DNA from: JBGZEX01 sp041846495
Lineage (GTDB): Bacteria; Bacteroidota; Bacteroidia; Bacteroidales; Marinifilaceae
DNA length: 28,544 bases
Direction of reading: 5' to 3'
Assembly (NCBI GenBank): GCA_041846495.1
Contig: JBGZEX010000021.1
Location: 1 to 28,544, forward strand
Shown: piece after piece, positions 1 to 8,498 of the stretch
How the letters are laid out: the number at the start of each line of letters is the position of its first letter
How positions within the stretch are numbered: position 1 is the first letter of the stretch
Made by a program: the position numbers and the translations under genes
Notes under the pieces: model-generated
Seen by the model: the letters and a program-made list of their open reading frames with translations, nothing else
Told to the model about the DNA's origin: nothing
The model's database searches: none

Positions 1-1494
1 AGTAGAATATTAAATAAAGAGCTCGGATGGGAGATCGTATCTACGGGGGGGACGGCCGTGAAGTTGCGGGCGGCAGGTATAAACGTAAAAGACATTGCAG
101 AAGTTACCGGTTTTCCGGAATGCTTGGACGGTAGAGTAAAGACATTGCATCCGAAAATAGAAGGAGGGATTTTGGGGAGAAGAAATATACCGCTCCACCT
201 CGAACAAATGGAAAAGTTAGGTATGCAACCTATCGATATGGTAGTTTGTAATCTCTATCCTTTTAAGGAAACTTTGCTGAGTGATAAAATATCGCACGAA
301 GTCATTATCGAAAATATAGATATAGGCGGCCCGACAATGATTCGCGCCGCTGCAAAAAATTACGAATCGGTAATCGTAATCACCGATATCAAGGATTATG
401 ATACCGTAATCGAAGAATTGAAAAAAAATGACGATTGCTCTTTGGAAACCAAAACTCGGCTTGCCGCAAAAGTATTCGCCCATACGGCCCATTACGATGC
501 ACTTATTGCTGCTTACTTCCGTTCTATAACCGATATCGAAACATCTACGCTAACGCTTACATACGAAAAAATCCGAAAATTGCGATACGGAGAAAATCCG
601 CATCAAGCCGCAACGGTTTATAAAAATGTCGGGCGTAACAAATCCGGAATATTAACGGAAGCTCGTCAGATTCACGGCAAAGAATTATCTTTCAATAATA
701 TTTCCGATGCGGACGGAGCTCTCGAATTGTTGAAAGAGTTCGATGCCACTCCTACCATCGTGGCTGTAAAACATGCCAATCCTTGTGGTGTTGCATGTGC
801 AACCATGATAAGCGAAGCTTTCGAAAAAGCTTATACTGCCGACCCTGTTTCCATATTCGGAGGTATTATAGCCTCTAATACGGAGATAGACGAGAAAACA
901 GCTGAACATATGAGCAAAATATTTTTAGAAATCATCATTGCTCCCTCCTATTCTTTCGAAGCTCTTCGTATATTGGAAAAAAAGAAAAACATTCGGCTTT
1001 TGGAATTGGAGCATATTATGAAACGGGATGAAAAACGGCAGAAAATAAAAACGATATCCGGGGGGCTATTACTCCAAAGTCGCGATGATATTTTATTGAA
1101 TACCGAAAATGCCTTAAATGCGGTAACTCATAAAAAGCCCACGGAAGAAGAGCTTCGGGATTTATTGTTTGCTTGGAAAGTTGCAAAACATACCAAATCC
1201 AATGCTATAGTAATAGCTCAAAATTTAATAACGACGGGAATAGGTCCGGGACAAGTCAGTCGTATATGGGCATTGGAAAATGCAATCAGACAAGGAGGAG
1301 AAAAAATCAAAGGCAGCGTATTGGCATCCGATGCATTTTTTCCATTCCCGGATTGTGTAGAAGTTGCGCATAAGGCCGGAATTACGGCCATCATCCAACC
1401 GGGAGGTTCCATTCGGGATGCCGAATCTATAGATGCGGCAAATAAATACGGCATAGCCATGATATTTACAGGTATACGACATTTTAAACATTAA
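1..1494 (+). CDS. purH: Bifunctional AICAR formyltransferase/IMP cyclohydrolase (5' end cut off by window)
   Basis: PurH carries out the last two steps of purine synthesis in the cytoplasm: it formylates AICAR with 10-formyl-THF and closes the ring to IMP. The frame is open from base 1 and already encodes family sequence (STGGTAVKLRAAG) before the GTG at 58, so the true start lies upstream of the window; I estimate some 10-20 residues are missing. The N-terminal MGS-like cyclohydrolase domain shows VTGFPE and GRVKTLHPKIEGG. The transformylase domain shows KLRYGENPHQ and the catalytic Lys-His pair in VKHANPCGVA. The C-terminus (FPFPDCVEVA, IQPGGSIRD, FTGIRHFKH) is complete. mreB follows after 11 bases on the same strand, a link common in Bacteroidota. 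Identification is secure. Confidence 0.97.
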   Translation, partial: SRILNKELGWEIVSTGGTAVKLRAAGINVKDIAEVTGFPECLDGRVKTLHPKIEGGILGRRNIPLHLEQMEKLGMQPIDMVVCNLYPFKETLLSDKISHEVIIENIDIGGPTMIRAAAKNYESVIVITDIKDYDTVIEELKKNDDCSLETKTRLAAKVFAHTAHYDALIAAYFRSITDIETSTLTLTYEKIRKLRYGENPHQAATVYKNVGRNKSGILTEARQIHGKELSFNNISDADGALELLKEFDATPTIVAVKHANPCGVACATMISEAFEKAYTADPVSIFGGIIASNTEIDEKTAEHMSKIFLEIIIAPSYSFEALRILEKKKNIRLLELEHIMKRDEKRQKIKTISGGLLLQSRDDILLNTENALNAVTHKKPTEEELRDLLFAWKVAKHTKSNAIVIAQNLITTGIGPGQVSRIWALENAIRQGGEKIKGSVLASDAFFPFPDCVEVAHKAGITAIIQPGGSIRDAESIDAANKYGIAMIFTGIRHFKH

Positions 1495-1505
1495 TTTTTT
1501 GGAAT

Positions 1506-2528
1506 ATGGGATTATTTTCATTTTTAACACAAGATATAGCTATCGATTTAGGTACTGCCAATACCATTATTATTTGCAACGATAAAATCGTATTAAACGA
1601 ACCCTCCATTGTGGCCTTAGATCAAAATACGGAAAAACTCATTGCCATTGGTGAAAAAGCCCGCCAAATGCGAGGAAAAGAACATGCCAACATAAGGACA
1701 ATTCGCCCTCTCCAAGATGGAGTGATTGCCGATTTTAATGCTGCTGAACAAATGATTCGGGGAATGATAAAAATGGCGAATATCAGTCATCGCTTTTTTT
1801 CTCCTTCTCTGAGAATTGTCGTATGTATCCCTTCCGGAAGTACGGAAGTGGAGCTGCGAGCGGTACGGGATTCTTCGGAACATGCCGGAGGAAGAGATGT
1901 ATATATGATTTATGAACCTATGGCTGCTGCTTTAGGAATAGGATTGGATGTGGAAGCCCCGGAAGGCAATATGATTGTAGATATAGGTGGAGGAACGACG
2001 GAAATCGCAGTAATTTCTCTCGGAGGAATTGTTACCAATAAATCCATTCGTATAGCGGGTGATGATCTTACGGATGATATTCAAGAATATATGAGACATC
2101 AACACAGCATTAAAATAGGAGAACGAACAGCTGAAGATATCAAAATTAATGTAGGCTCGGCTCTCTCGGAATTAGACGATTCAATTGCCGATTTTTTAGT
2201 ACAGGGCCCAAATCAAATGACTTCTCTTCCGGTGGAGATTCCGGTTTCTTATCAGGAGATTGCACATTGTTTGGAAAAATCCATATCTAAAATAGAAATA
2301 GCCATATTGGGAGCTTTGGAACAAACTCCTCCCGAGTTATATGCCGATATCGTAAATAATGGAATTTATTTGTCCGGAGGAGGTGCTTTACTGAGAGGAC
2401 TTGATAAAAGATTAACGGACAAACTGAACATACGCTTCCATATAGCGGAAGATCCGTTAAGAGCCGTTGCCAGAGGTACGGGTATTGCATTGAAAAATGT
2501 AGATAAATTTTCATTCCTATTGAGATAA
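1506..2528 (+). CDS. mreB: Rod shape-determining actin homologue MreB
   Basis: MreB is the bacterial actin that forms membrane-associated filaments and positions the elongasome. The 340-residue length fits the family. The actin nucleotide-binding motifs are present: phosphate-1 loop IAIDLGTANT near residue 11, the VCIPSG and YEPMAAALG segments, phosphate-2 loop IVDIGGGTTEIAVIS in the middle, and the adenosine motif YLSGGGALLRGLD near the C-terminus. The ATG at 1506 gives the usual short N-terminus (MGLFSFLTQDIAIDLG); no Shine-Dalgarno sequence precedes it, as is normal in Bacteroidota. It is first of five consecutive shape genes and lies 11 bases after purH; I saw no convincing promoter between them, so co-transcription with purH is possible. 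Confidence 0.97.
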   Translation: MGLFSFLTQDIAIDLGTANTIIICNDKIVLNEPSIVALDQNTEKLIAIGEKARQMRGKEHANIRTIRPLQDGVIADFNAAEQMIRGMIKMANISHRFFSPSLRIVVCIPSGSTEVELRAVRDSSEHAGGRDVYMIYEPMAAALGIGLDVEAPEGNMIVDIGGGTTEIAVISLGGIVTNKSIRIAGDDLTDDIQEYMRHQHSIKIGERTAEDIKINVGSALSELDDSIADFLVQGPNQMTSLPVEIPVSYQEIAHCLEKSISKIEIAILGALEQTPPELYADIVNNGIYLSGGGALLRGLDKRLTDKLNIRFHIAEDPLRAVARGTGIALKNVDKFSFLLR

Positions 2529-2532
2529 TGAC

Positions 2533-3354
2533 GTGAAGGAGATTTTCATATTCTTAAAAAAATTCCATTTTACGATTTTATTTATATTATTAGAGATTTT
2601 CTCTATTATCTTAATTGTGAATTTTAATAATTTTCAAGCCCATATATTCGATATGGGCAAATTGACTGTTTCAAATTATTTTTATTCACACAATGAACAT
2701 ATTATTAGTTATTTCAAGCTCAAAGACGAAAATGAAAAATTAGTTAAAGAGAATACGATGCTTAGAAATCTTATGATGTATTCCAATTATCAATATCACT
2801 ACTCATTAGATGAAAATCTCGATCGTGATTCGGTTTATCATTTTATTCCCGCTCGAAATATTCTCACAACTTATAATCGTACCCGGAATATTATCATCCT
2901 TAATAAAGGAACAAAATGTGGCGTTATGCCGGAAATGGCAGTTTGTTCTCAAGAAGGTGTGGTCGGTATAATAAAAGACGTAAATAAAAAATTTGCGTCG
3001 GTATTACCGCTCATCAATGTAGATTGCAGTATATCCGCAAAAATAAAACGGAACGAATATTACGGTTCGTTGAAATGGGACGGAGATGATTATCGTTATT
3101 CCTATCTATACGACATTCCCTATCACGTGGAAGTTTTCCGGGGAGATACTATTGTCACCTCCGGATTTTCTCTGATATTCCCTCCGGATTTTTTAATAGG
3201 TGTTGTAGATACCGTTCAAAAAACATCGGAAAATTTTTTAGATATCAGAGTGAAACTTGCCGTCAATTTCAGAAATATTAAAAATGTATATATCGGAAAT
3301 ACTCCTCAAAAAGAAGATTTCCGAAAATTAGAGTTTGAATATGATAAATACTAA
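2533..3354 (+). CDS. mreC: Rod shape-determining protein MreC (GTG start)
   Basis: MreC is a bitopic inner-membrane protein whose periplasmic part scaffolds PBP2 and the elongasome. The 273-residue product has a short basic N-terminus (MKEIFIFLKKFHF), one transmembrane helix at about residues 13-31, a coiled-coil stretch around residues 60-78 (LKDENEKLVKENTMLRNL) and then the beta-rich domain with the family signature GTKCGVMPEMAV...GVVGII. The start is the GTG at 2533: the ATG at 2528 runs straight into a stop, and the GTG gives the expected distance to the membrane helix. It starts 4 bases after the mreB stop and overlaps mreD. Short divergent MreC proteins of this kind are usual in Bacteroidota. 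Confidence 0.93.
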   Translation: MKEIFIFLKKFHFTILFILLEIFSIILIVNFNNFQAHIFDMGKLTVSNYFYSHNEHIISYFKLKDENEKLVKENTMLRNLMMYSNYQYHYSLDENLDRDSVYHFIPARNILTTYNRTRNIIILNKGTKCGVMPEMAVCSQEGVVGIIKDVNKKFASVLPLINVDCSISAKIKRNEYYGSLKWDGDDYRYSYLYDIPYHVEVFRGDTIVTSGFSLIFPPDFLIGVVDTVQKTSENFLDIRVKLAVNFRNIKNVYIGNTPQKEDFRKLEFEYDKY

Positions 3355-3838
3355 CGGTAAATTCATATTCCATTCCGTTGTACTTTTAATTTTACAACTT
3401 GCGGTAATGAACTATATTCAAATCAATTCTTACGTACATATCAATATATATGTAATGATTCTACTCCTCTGTCGCCCGGGTTGGTATAAAACTCACATAT
3501 TGTTTCTGGGATTTTTTTTAGGACTTTTTATGGATTATCAGAATAATACTATGGGTATTCATGCTGCATCCATGACACTGACTGCCTATATACTCCCGTG
3601 TTTAAAAAAGTTCTCGCACAGAAAATCCCAAGAAGAAGATTATTCCACAAGAAATTTCATAAAACAAGCTTTAATTTCCATTCTTATTTTTAATACGATG
3701 CTCATGTTTACCGAGGCAATGTCTTTTCGAAATTGGCAGTTCACTCTTTTGCGTATTGTATACAGTACACTCAGTACTTTCTTTTTTATGGTTGTTTATT
3801 ATTTTATTGCACTCGCCAAGCGTCACAAAACGATATGA
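3341..3838 (+). CDS. mreD: Rod shape-determining membrane protein MreD
   Basis: MreD is a small polytopic membrane protein of the elongasome. The 165-residue product is very hydrophobic, with roughly five predicted membrane segments, and carries the loosely conserved family pattern: an early polar residue run (NYIQINSY), then LLCRPGW and GLFMDYQNNTMGIHAAS, which resembles the G-x-D...GxH/G core of MreD. I chose the ATG at 3341; a TTG at 3335 in the same frame is an alternative that adds two residues. The gene overlaps the mreC end by 14 bases and its stop overlaps the mrdA start (ATGA), so translational coupling is likely. Sequence conservation in this family is low; position between mreC and mrdA makes the call firm. 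Confidence 0.9.
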   Translation: MINTNGKFIFHSVVLLILQLAVMNYIQINSYVHINIYVMILLLCRPGWYKTHILFLGFFLGLFMDYQNNTMGIHAASMTLTAYILPCLKKFSHRKSQEEDYSTRNFIKQALISILIFNTMLMFTEAMSFRNWQFTLLRIVYSTLSTFFFMVVYYFIALAKRHKTI

Positions 3839-5652
3839 CAACTTATAATTATAGAAGTTGGGTTATATTAAGTATTGTCACCCTTGTGCTGATAATATAT
3901 ATCATCAGGATTTTTCAAATGCAGGTATTGGATGACTCATATGTGAAAATAGCGGAAAGCAATACGAGAAGAATCGAGATCATCTACCCTTCAAGGGGGT
4001 TGTTTTACGACAGGAACGGTAAACTTCTCGTAGATAATCAACCTGCCTACGATTTGCTGATTACCCCTAAGAAAATGAAAACTTTCGATACCGTCGAACT
4101 TTTATCCGTTTTGGATATATCCAAAGAACAATTGGATCGGGCTTTGAAGAAATGTAAAAAATATTCGCTTTACAAGCCTTCTATTCTCATTGCCGAAATA
4201 ACTTATGATAAATATGCGATTTTACAGGAAAAACTATATAAATATACCGGTTTCAGCGTCCAAAAGCGTACTATAAGAAAATACAATATAAACTATTCGG
4301 GAGATGTATTCGGTTATATAGGGGAAGTTTCTCAAGAGATATTGGATAAGGATACGGCTTATAACCGAGGGGATTATATCGGGATAACCGGAATAGAAAA
4401 AACTTACGATAAAGTAATTCGGGGAAAAAAAGGAAAACGCATTGTTTTAGTAGATAATTTCAATAGGAAAAAAGGACATTATAGAAATGGACTTTACGAT
4501 ATTCCCGTTCAAGTGGGTAAATCGCTGCAACTTACCATAGATATGGAATTGCAGAAATATGCCTATGAATTGATGAATAATAAAAAAGGGGGAATTGTCG
4601 CCATCGAACCTCAAACGGGAGAAATTATTTTAAAAGTTTCGAATCCCACGTATGATCCGCAACTCATGTCCGGATTGCAAAGAGGGAAAAATTATAAAAA
4701 ATTGGAAGAAGCATCCGATAAGCCTTTATTCGATAGAACTTTGATGGCATCGTATCCTCCCGGCTCAACATTTAAAACGATTCAGGCTTTGGTAGGGCTT
4801 CAAGAGGGAGTTATAACTCCTTCTACCCGTTTCGAATGCCATGGAGGCTCTTCTTTCCGTCCCTTATTCGTAAGATGCCATGGACATTCGAGTCCTTTAG
4901 GGCTCCGAGAAGCCATTCAAGAGTCTTGTAATCCGTATTTTGTTCATACCTATAGACGTATTTTGGAAAATTCCAAGTATAATAGCGTAAGAGATGCTTA
5001 TGAGGCTTGGAGAAATTATATGACCTCTTTCGGTCTGGGTAGAAAAATATGTCCGGATTTTTCCAATGAACTTAAAGGTAATATACCTTCCGTTACCTAT
5101 TATGATCGTCAGTTCAAATCCGACAAATGGCATTGGCTATGGATAATGTCGTTGTCTATCGGACAAGGGGAATTATTAATTACTCCTCTGCAAATGGCCA
5201 ATTTAGCTGCAACTATTGCAAACAGAGGTTATTATATAACGCCGCATATCGTTCGCTCTATCGAAGGAGTGCATAAAAAAACGGAAAAGCACTATGCCCT
5301 TGTCGACGATAAACATTACGACATCATTTTGGACGGAATGTCTCAAGTCATATCGAAAGGTACCGGAAAGAGAGCGGCTATCGATGGAATCGACGTTTGC
5401 GGTAAAACGGGGACCGTTCAAAATCCGCACGGACCGGCACATTCGGTATTCATCGCTCTGGCTCCCAGAAATAATCCGAAAATAGCCATTGCCGTTTATA
5501 TCGAAAACGGGGAATGGGGAGCAAAATATGCAGCTCCTATTGCAGGATTGCTCATTGAAAAATATTTAAAAGGCGAAATATCCGAAAATAAAAAACACAT
5601 TGAAGAAGAAATGTTCAACGCTAGTTTGTATAAACCGGATTTACCTGATTGA
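3835..5652 (+). CDS. mrdA: Penicillin-binding protein 2, elongasome transpeptidase
   Basis: PBP2 is the class B transpeptidase that cross-links peptidoglycan during lateral growth, working with RodA. The 605-residue product has one N-terminal membrane helix (about residues 9-28), a pedestal/dimerisation domain (RRIEIIYPSRGLFYDRNG, then YKPSILIAEI) and a transpeptidase domain with all three active-site motifs: S311-T-F-K314, S364-C-N366 and K524-T-G526 (CGKTGTVQNPHG). The start is ATG 3835, overlapping the mreD stop by 4 bases; an upstream in-frame ATG at 3733 lies wholly inside mreD and is not used. The stop is 5 bases before rodA. It would be a target of beta-lactams such as mecillinam, as for the family generally. 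Confidence 0.96.
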   Translation: MTTYNYRSWVILSIVTLVLIIYIIRIFQMQVLDDSYVKIAESNTRRIEIIYPSRGLFYDRNGKLLVDNQPAYDLLITPKKMKTFDTVELLSVLDISKEQLDRALKKCKKYSLYKPSILIAEITYDKYAILQEKLYKYTGFSVQKRTIRKYNINYSGDVFGYIGEVSQEILDKDTAYNRGDYIGITGIEKTYDKVIRGKKGKRIVLVDNFNRKKGHYRNGLYDIPVQVGKSLQLTIDMELQKYAYELMNNKKGGIVAIEPQTGEIILKVSNPTYDPQLMSGLQRGKNYKKLEEASDKPLFDRTLMASYPPGSTFKTIQALVGLQEGVITPSTRFECHGGSSFRPLFVRCHGHSSPLGLREAIQESCNPYFVHTYRRILENSKYNSVRDAYEAWRNYMTSFGLGRKICPDFSNELKGNIPSVTYYDRQFKSDKWHWLWIMSLSIGQGELLITPLQMANLAATIANRGYYITPHIVRSIEGVHKKTEKHYALVDDKHYDIILDGMSQVISKGTGKRAAIDGIDVCGKTGTVQNPHGPAHSVFIALAPRNNPKIAIAVYIENGEWGAKYAAPIAGLLIEKYLKGEISENKKHIEEEMFNASLYKPDLPD

Positions 5653-5657
5653 AGATA

Positions 5658-7073
5658 ATGAATAATATCATAAAAAATATCGACTGGATAACAGTATTTT
5701 TATATCTATTGTTGATAAGTTTGGGACTAACAACCATATATTCGGCATCTTACGATAAAAATCATCCCGTATTCTTCGATTTTTCCCAGAAGTACGGAAA
5801 ACAATTCGTATGGATTATCGCATCTATCGTCATCGGCTTTTTAATATTATTGACGGATAGTAAATTTCTTTCTTCTTTTTCGATTCCCATATATATATTG
5901 GTTATGCTTTCTCTCATTGCCGTTTTGTTTTTAGGGAAAGAAACCAAGGGAGCCAAATCGTGGTTTGAATTGGGAAATATTGCCATCCAACCGGCGGAAT
6001 TCGGGAAATTCGCAACCAATCTTGCCGTGGCATTCGTAATGAGCCGTCACGGATTTAAAGTCATGCGTCCCGTTTCCCTTTGCTTACTATCCTTCATTAT
6101 TCTATTGCCGGCCGTATTGATTATACTCCAAAACGACACCGGTTCGGCTTTGGTTTACTCCTCTTTCATTTTAGTACTTTTCCGGGAAGGTTTGCACGGA
6201 GTTGTCCTTATTTTCGGATTTATCGTTATCCTCTTGTTCGTAACGACTTTGGCCTACTCTCAATTTACGGCTATTCTCATTATTATCATAGCTACGGATA
6301 TAGCTTACTTTTATTATAGGAATAGTTTGAAAGAGGCATTATACATTCTTATTGCCACCGGTATTTTATACATAATCGGTTATTATGCCACAATCATTTT
6401 CCCCTTAAACAATGTTCACGATCATCAAATCCTAATCGCCTCTTATTTTATACTTTCCATATTCGGTTTATATCATATCTACAAGCATAAATTGAAAAAA
6501 ATAAAGTGGGTGATATTGGCGGGATGGTTTGCGGTTATCATTAGTTATAGCGTAAATTATGCATTCGACAAACTTCAACCGCATCAACAAAAACGCATTA
6601 ATGAAGTACTTAACATAGAAATCGATCCCTTGGGTACGGGGTATAATGTAAACCAATCCAAAATAGCTATCGGTTCGGGTGAATTTTGGGGCAAAGGCTA
6701 TCTCAAGGGTACTCAGACAAAATTCAATTTCGTACCGGAGCAAAGTACGGATTTTATTTTCTGTACCGTAGGAGAAGAATGGGGATTTTTGGGAAGTTTC
6801 TTACTCATCGCTTTATTTGCATGTTTTATTTATAGAATTATTTATATGGCAGAAAGACAGCGTTCCGATTTTTCGAGAATATACGGATACGGAGTAGCCT
6901 GCATTATTTTTTTCCATCTTGCCGTAAACATCGGAATGACTATCGGTCTCCTTCCCGTTATAGGCATTCCCCTACCCTTTTTCAGTTACGGAGGTTCTTC
7001 TTTATGGGCGTTTACCGTATTGATTTTTATTTTCATCCGCCTCGATGCAAACCGTTTGCAGATATTCAGATAG
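5658..7073 (+). CDS. rodA: SEDS peptidoglycan glycosyltransferase RodA
   Basis: RodA is the SEDS-family membrane polymerase that builds glycan strands from lipid II, paired with PBP2. The 471-residue protein is polytopic and shows family landmarks: GLTTIYSAS in the first helix, GAKSWFELGNIAIQPAEFGK, QNDTGSALVY, the extracellular-loop motif QSTDFIF whose Asp (residue 365) matches the invariant, probably catalytic Asp of SEDS proteins, VGEEWGFLG, and the terminal PFFSYGGSS. It is about 100 residues longer than E. coli RodA because of extra hydrophobic sequence in the middle (residues about 210-310), as in other Bacteroidota. I chose ATG 5658 over the TTG at 5649, since it gives the standard short N-terminus before IDWITVFLYLLL. 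It is the last gene of the mre cluster; no clear terminator follows. Confidence 0.95.
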   Translation: MNNIIKNIDWITVFLYLLLISLGLTTIYSASYDKNHPVFFDFSQKYGKQFVWIIASIVIGFLILLTDSKFLSSFSIPIYILVMLSLIAVLFLGKETKGAKSWFELGNIAIQPAEFGKFATNLAVAFVMSRHGFKVMRPVSLCLLSFIILLPAVLIILQNDTGSALVYSSFILVLFREGLHGVVLIFGFIVILLFVTTLAYSQFTAILIIIIATDIAYFYYRNSLKEALYILIATGILYIIGYYATIIFPLNNVHDHQILIASYFILSIFGLYHIYKHKLKKIKWVILAGWFAVIISYSVNYAFDKLQPHQQKRINEVLNIEIDPLGTGYNVNQSKIAIGSGEFWGKGYLKGTQTKFNFVPEQSTDFIFCTVGEEWGFLGSFLLIALFACFIYRIIYMAERQRSDFSRIYGYGVACIIFFHLAVNIGMTIGLLPVIGIPLPFFSYGGSSLWAFTVLIFIFIRLDANRLQIFR

Positions 7074-7128
7074 AAAAAATAATCGAGATGCCGGAAGCGG
7101 ATTCTTATTCTTGCTATATTAATTCTGC

Positions 7129-7157
7129 TTTTTTGCAAAATCTTTTTCCTATCTTTG
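7129..7157 (+). promoter_or_regulatory. Candidate promoter for the hutI-FTCD operon
   Basis: A perfect Bacteroidota -7 box, TATCTTTG (7150-7157), lies 32 bases before the hutI start in the 116-base gap after rodA. A TTTTTTG run at 7129-7135 could serve as the -33 element, but the spacing of 14 bases is shorter than the usual 19-21, so the -33 assignment is weak. The predicted transcript would begin near 7161. A purine run AGGGGGA (7180-7186) sits just before the ATG; it may aid initiation but is not a good match to the anti-SD sequence. Confidence 0.5.
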
Positions 7158-7189
7158 TAGGTAATTATTAATATTAAGCAGGGGGATAT

Positions 7190-8482
7190 ATGAATTTACT
7201 TTTTTTAAATATAAAAGAACTTGTTCAAACGGAAACATCTCACAGAAAATGGGTTGCCGGCAAGGATATGGCATCTCTCCGAAACATAAAAAACGCCTAT
7301 CTCTACATAGAAAACGAACATATTTCCGCTTTCGGCAAAATGGAAGATTTGGAACGTAAAAAACTTCACGCTTACACCTATGATGTTCCCGAAATCGATG
7401 TCAGCGGACGCCTGCTTCTCCCCTCTTTCTGCGATTCCCATACGCATATCGTTTATGCGGGAAGCCGGGAGATCGAATATATCGATAAGATTCGCGGTTT
7501 ATCTTATGAAGAGATTGCCAAAAGAGGAGGAGGTATTCTCAATTCCGCAATTCGCATAGCCGAATCCTCGGAACAGGAATTATACGAATCGGCCTATCGG
7601 CGTTTGATGGAGATGGCATCCTACGGTACGGGAGCCGTAGAAATTAAAAGCGGATACGGTTTGGATACGGAGAACGAACTTAAAATACTAAGAGTAATAC
7701 AGCGTCTTAAGGAAACTTCTTTGCTTACCGTAAAATCGACTTTTTTAGGGGCCCATGCCGTCCCCTTGAGATATAAGGAGAATCAGGAAGAATTCGTGGA
7801 TTACGTTATCAATGAGATGATTCCGGCTGTCGCATACGAAGGTTTGGCCGATTATATAGACGTATTTTGCGATAAAGGTTTTTTTACCGTAGAAGATACC
7901 GACAGAATGCTGAATGCAGGCATGAAATACGGTTTGCGTCCCAAAATACACGCCAACGAATTGGATTATTCCGGCGGCATACAAGTCGGCGTAAAATACA
8001 ACGCCCTTTCCGTAGACCATCTCGAATATGTGGGAGATAAGGAAATAGAAGCCTTGATGGGAAGCGAAACCATGCCGACGATTCTTCCGGGAGCGGCATT
8101 CTTTCTCAATATGCCTTATGCTCCCGCACGTAAAATGATAGATGCCGGACTTCCGGTCGCATTGGCTTCGGATTATAATCCCGGTTCCTCTCCCTCGGGC
8201 AATATGAAATTCGTACTTTCTCTCGGCTGCATCAACTATAAAATGCTCCCCGAAGAAGTTATCAACGCTTCTACAAAAAACTCGGCATATGCCATGGGAG
8301 TAGAAGAAGAATTAGGAAGCATAGCTGTCGGCAAACTCGCCAACTTTTATATTACAGCCCCTGTTCCGGGAATTGAATTCCTGCCTTATGCCTACGGAAG
8401 CGATCTTGTAGACACCGTCTACCTCAAAGGCAAAAAAGTATTTGAAAATAAAGCATCGAATCCATTAATTACAAAAATATAA
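7190..8482 (+). CDS. hutI: Imidazolonepropionase
   Basis: HutI hydrolyses 4-imidazolone-5-propionate to N-formimino-L-glutamate, the third step of histidine degradation. The 430-residue length fits this amidohydrolase family. Metal and substrate residues are visible: H84-T-H86 in CDSHTHIVYAGSR, the EIKSGYGLD segment, the third metal His in KIHANELD, VDHLEYV, and the Asp of LASDYNPGSSP. The ATG at 7190 gives the expected N-terminus. The gene starts a short operon, with the fused FTCD gene 16 bases downstream, which acts on the product. No hutH (histidase) or hutU (urocanase) is present on either side, so the first two steps must be encoded elsewhere or be absent. Confidence 0.97.
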   Translation: MNLLFLNIKELVQTETSHRKWVAGKDMASLRNIKNAYLYIENEHISAFGKMEDLERKKLHAYTYDVPEIDVSGRLLLPSFCDSHTHIVYAGSREIEYIDKIRGLSYEEIAKRGGGILNSAIRIAESSEQELYESAYRRLMEMASYGTGAVEIKSGYGLDTENELKILRVIQRLKETSLLTVKSTFLGAHAVPLRYKENQEEFVDYVINEMIPAVAYEGLADYIDVFCDKGFFTVEDTDRMLNAGMKYGLRPKIHANELDYSGGIQVGVKYNALSVDHLEYVGDKEIEALMGSETMPTILPGAAFFLNMPYAPARKMIDAGLPVALASDYNPGSSPSGNMKFVLSLGCINYKMLPEEVINASTKNSAYAMGVEEELGSIAVGKLANFYITAPVPGIEFLPYAYGSDLVDTVYLKGKKVFENKASNPLITKI

Positions 8483-8498
8483 TAAAATATTTTAAAGA

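Noticed and set aside
1491..1503. TAATTTTTTGG before mreB as a promoter -7 box
   Set aside because: It has two extra T residues relative to TAnnTTTG and no -33 element at proper spacing; it would also leave almost no leader.
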